From Pseudoalteromonas luteoviolacea DSM 6061 (lineage in GTDB: Bacteria > Pseudomonadota > Gammaproteobacteria > Enterobacterales > Alteromonadaceae): 64,000 nucleotides of DNA. The notes under the pieces were generated by a model. It searched no databases, was not told where the DNA came from, and saw only the letters and a program-made list of their open reading frames with translations. Position 1 is the first letter of the stretch; each line of letters starts with the position of its first letter. A program made the translations under genes and the position numbers. Location: the NCBI RefSeq assembly GCF_001625655.1, contig NZ_AUYB01000114.1, positions 1 through 64,000 on the forward strand, given 5' to 3'. Below are positions 63,563-64,000 of the stretch, piece by piece.

Positions 63563-64000
63563 TTGCAGAACAAACCAGTTATCACCCTAATGGGACCAAC
63601 AGCAGCAGGTAAAACTGCTTTGGCCATTGAGCTGTGTAAACACTTAAACACCGAAATTATTAGTGTTGATTCGGCACTTGTATATAAAGGGATGGATATA
63701 GGTACAGCGAAGCCAGATCAAGACGAGTTGGCACAAGCGCCTCATCACTTGATTGACTTAATTGACCCGCGAGAGAGTTACTCGGTAGCTGATTTTCGTA
63801 ATGATGCGATTGCGTGCATAGAGAGATTTCATGAGCAGGGAAAAGTTCCGGTGCTTGTGGGCGGCACAATGATGTATTTTAAAGGGTTAATCGAGGGCTT
63901 ATCGCCGTTACCTGAGGCGTCTATTTCGGTGCGTGCAGAACTTGAAAAAGAAGCTTTAGAAAAGGGCTGGCCCGCGCTACATGCAGAGTTGATGCAGATA
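63563..64000 (+). CDS. miaA: tRNA dimethylallyltransferase MiaA, 3'-truncated by window edge
   Basis: The first 146 codons are present, from a TTG at 63563 two bases after the mutL stop; the frame stays open to the last base. P-loop [33 protein letters not shown] and [18 protein letters not shown] and [13 protein letters not shown] identify MiaA, which adds a dimethylallyl group to A37 of tRNAs. The order mutL-miaA is standard (hfq usually follows). The TTG start has no clear ribosome site, consistent with coupling to mutL. Confidence 0.95.
   Translation, partial: MQNKPVITLMGPTAAGKTALAIELCKHLNTEIISVDSALVYKGMDIGTAKPDQDELAQAPHHLIDLIDPRESYSVADFRNDAIACIERFHEQGKVPVLVGGTMMYFKGLIEGLSPLPEASISVRAELEKEALEKGWPALHAELMQI

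Noticed and set aside
1-64000. tRNA, rRNA, transposase or prophage genes
   Set aside because: None were recognised; the gaps between genes are mostly short and explained by promoters and terminators.

Overview
The window reads as a marine gammaproteobacterial chromosome, most likely Pseudoalteromonas or a close Alteromonadales relative. The reasons are moderate-to-low GC, the core order pilF-rodZ-ispG-hisS-yfgM-bamB-der, secreted proteases that recall known Pseudoalteromonas families (a subtilase with P and PKD domains, and an M23 elastolytic/bacteriolytic protease like pseudoalterin), and a curli locus. Species was judged from protein resemblance only; no search was run. No tRNA, rRNA, insertion sequence or CRISPR array was seen.

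Left edge to 16.1 kb: the 3' end of a nonribosomal peptide synthetase (NRPS) operon. Two large NRPS genes, the first cut by the window edge, give the order T | C-A1-T-C-(half C)-A2-T // docking-C-A3-T-C-A4-T-TE. A1, A3 and A4 share one 10-residue specificity code (D-A-T-K-V-G-E-V-G-K), close to known Asn codes. A2 has a different, hydrophobic/aromatic-type code and is preceded by a leftover C-terminal lobe of a second condensation domain. A SyrP-like Fe(II)/2-oxoglutarate oxygenase closes the operon. The simplest reading is an Asn-rich peptide ending Asn-hydrophobic-Asn-Asn, possibly beta-hydroxylated on Asn and released by the terminal thioesterase.

16.4 to 30.4 kb: accessory and regulatory genes. 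These are a membrane-anchored diheme peroxidase translationally coupled to a hybrid histidine kinase; a DJ-1/SDR operon divergent from a LysR regulator; a lipoprotein; a second LysR regulator divergent from an SRPBCC protein; a Cache-PAS histidine kinase; an ECF sigma factor fused to a membrane domain; a peroxiredoxin-like protein; and a flavin reductase.

30.4 to 38.9 kb: extracellular matrix and secreted hydrolases. A multidomain S8 protease, then a curli operon (one very large curlin of about twenty repeats, then csgE, csgF, csgG), a convergent CsgD-like LuxR regulator, and an M23 metalloprotease.

39.1 to 64 kb: mainly core functions. trhP with its ferredoxin, ndk, rlmN, a PilF protein carrying two LysM domains, rodZ, ispG, hisS, yfgM, bamB and der. 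Then small accessory genes (VOC, DUF2750, GST-like, parvulin, glutathione peroxidase), a sensor kinase/response regulator pair, queG, and the run nnr-tsaE-amiB-mutL-miaA, whose last gene is cut by the right edge.
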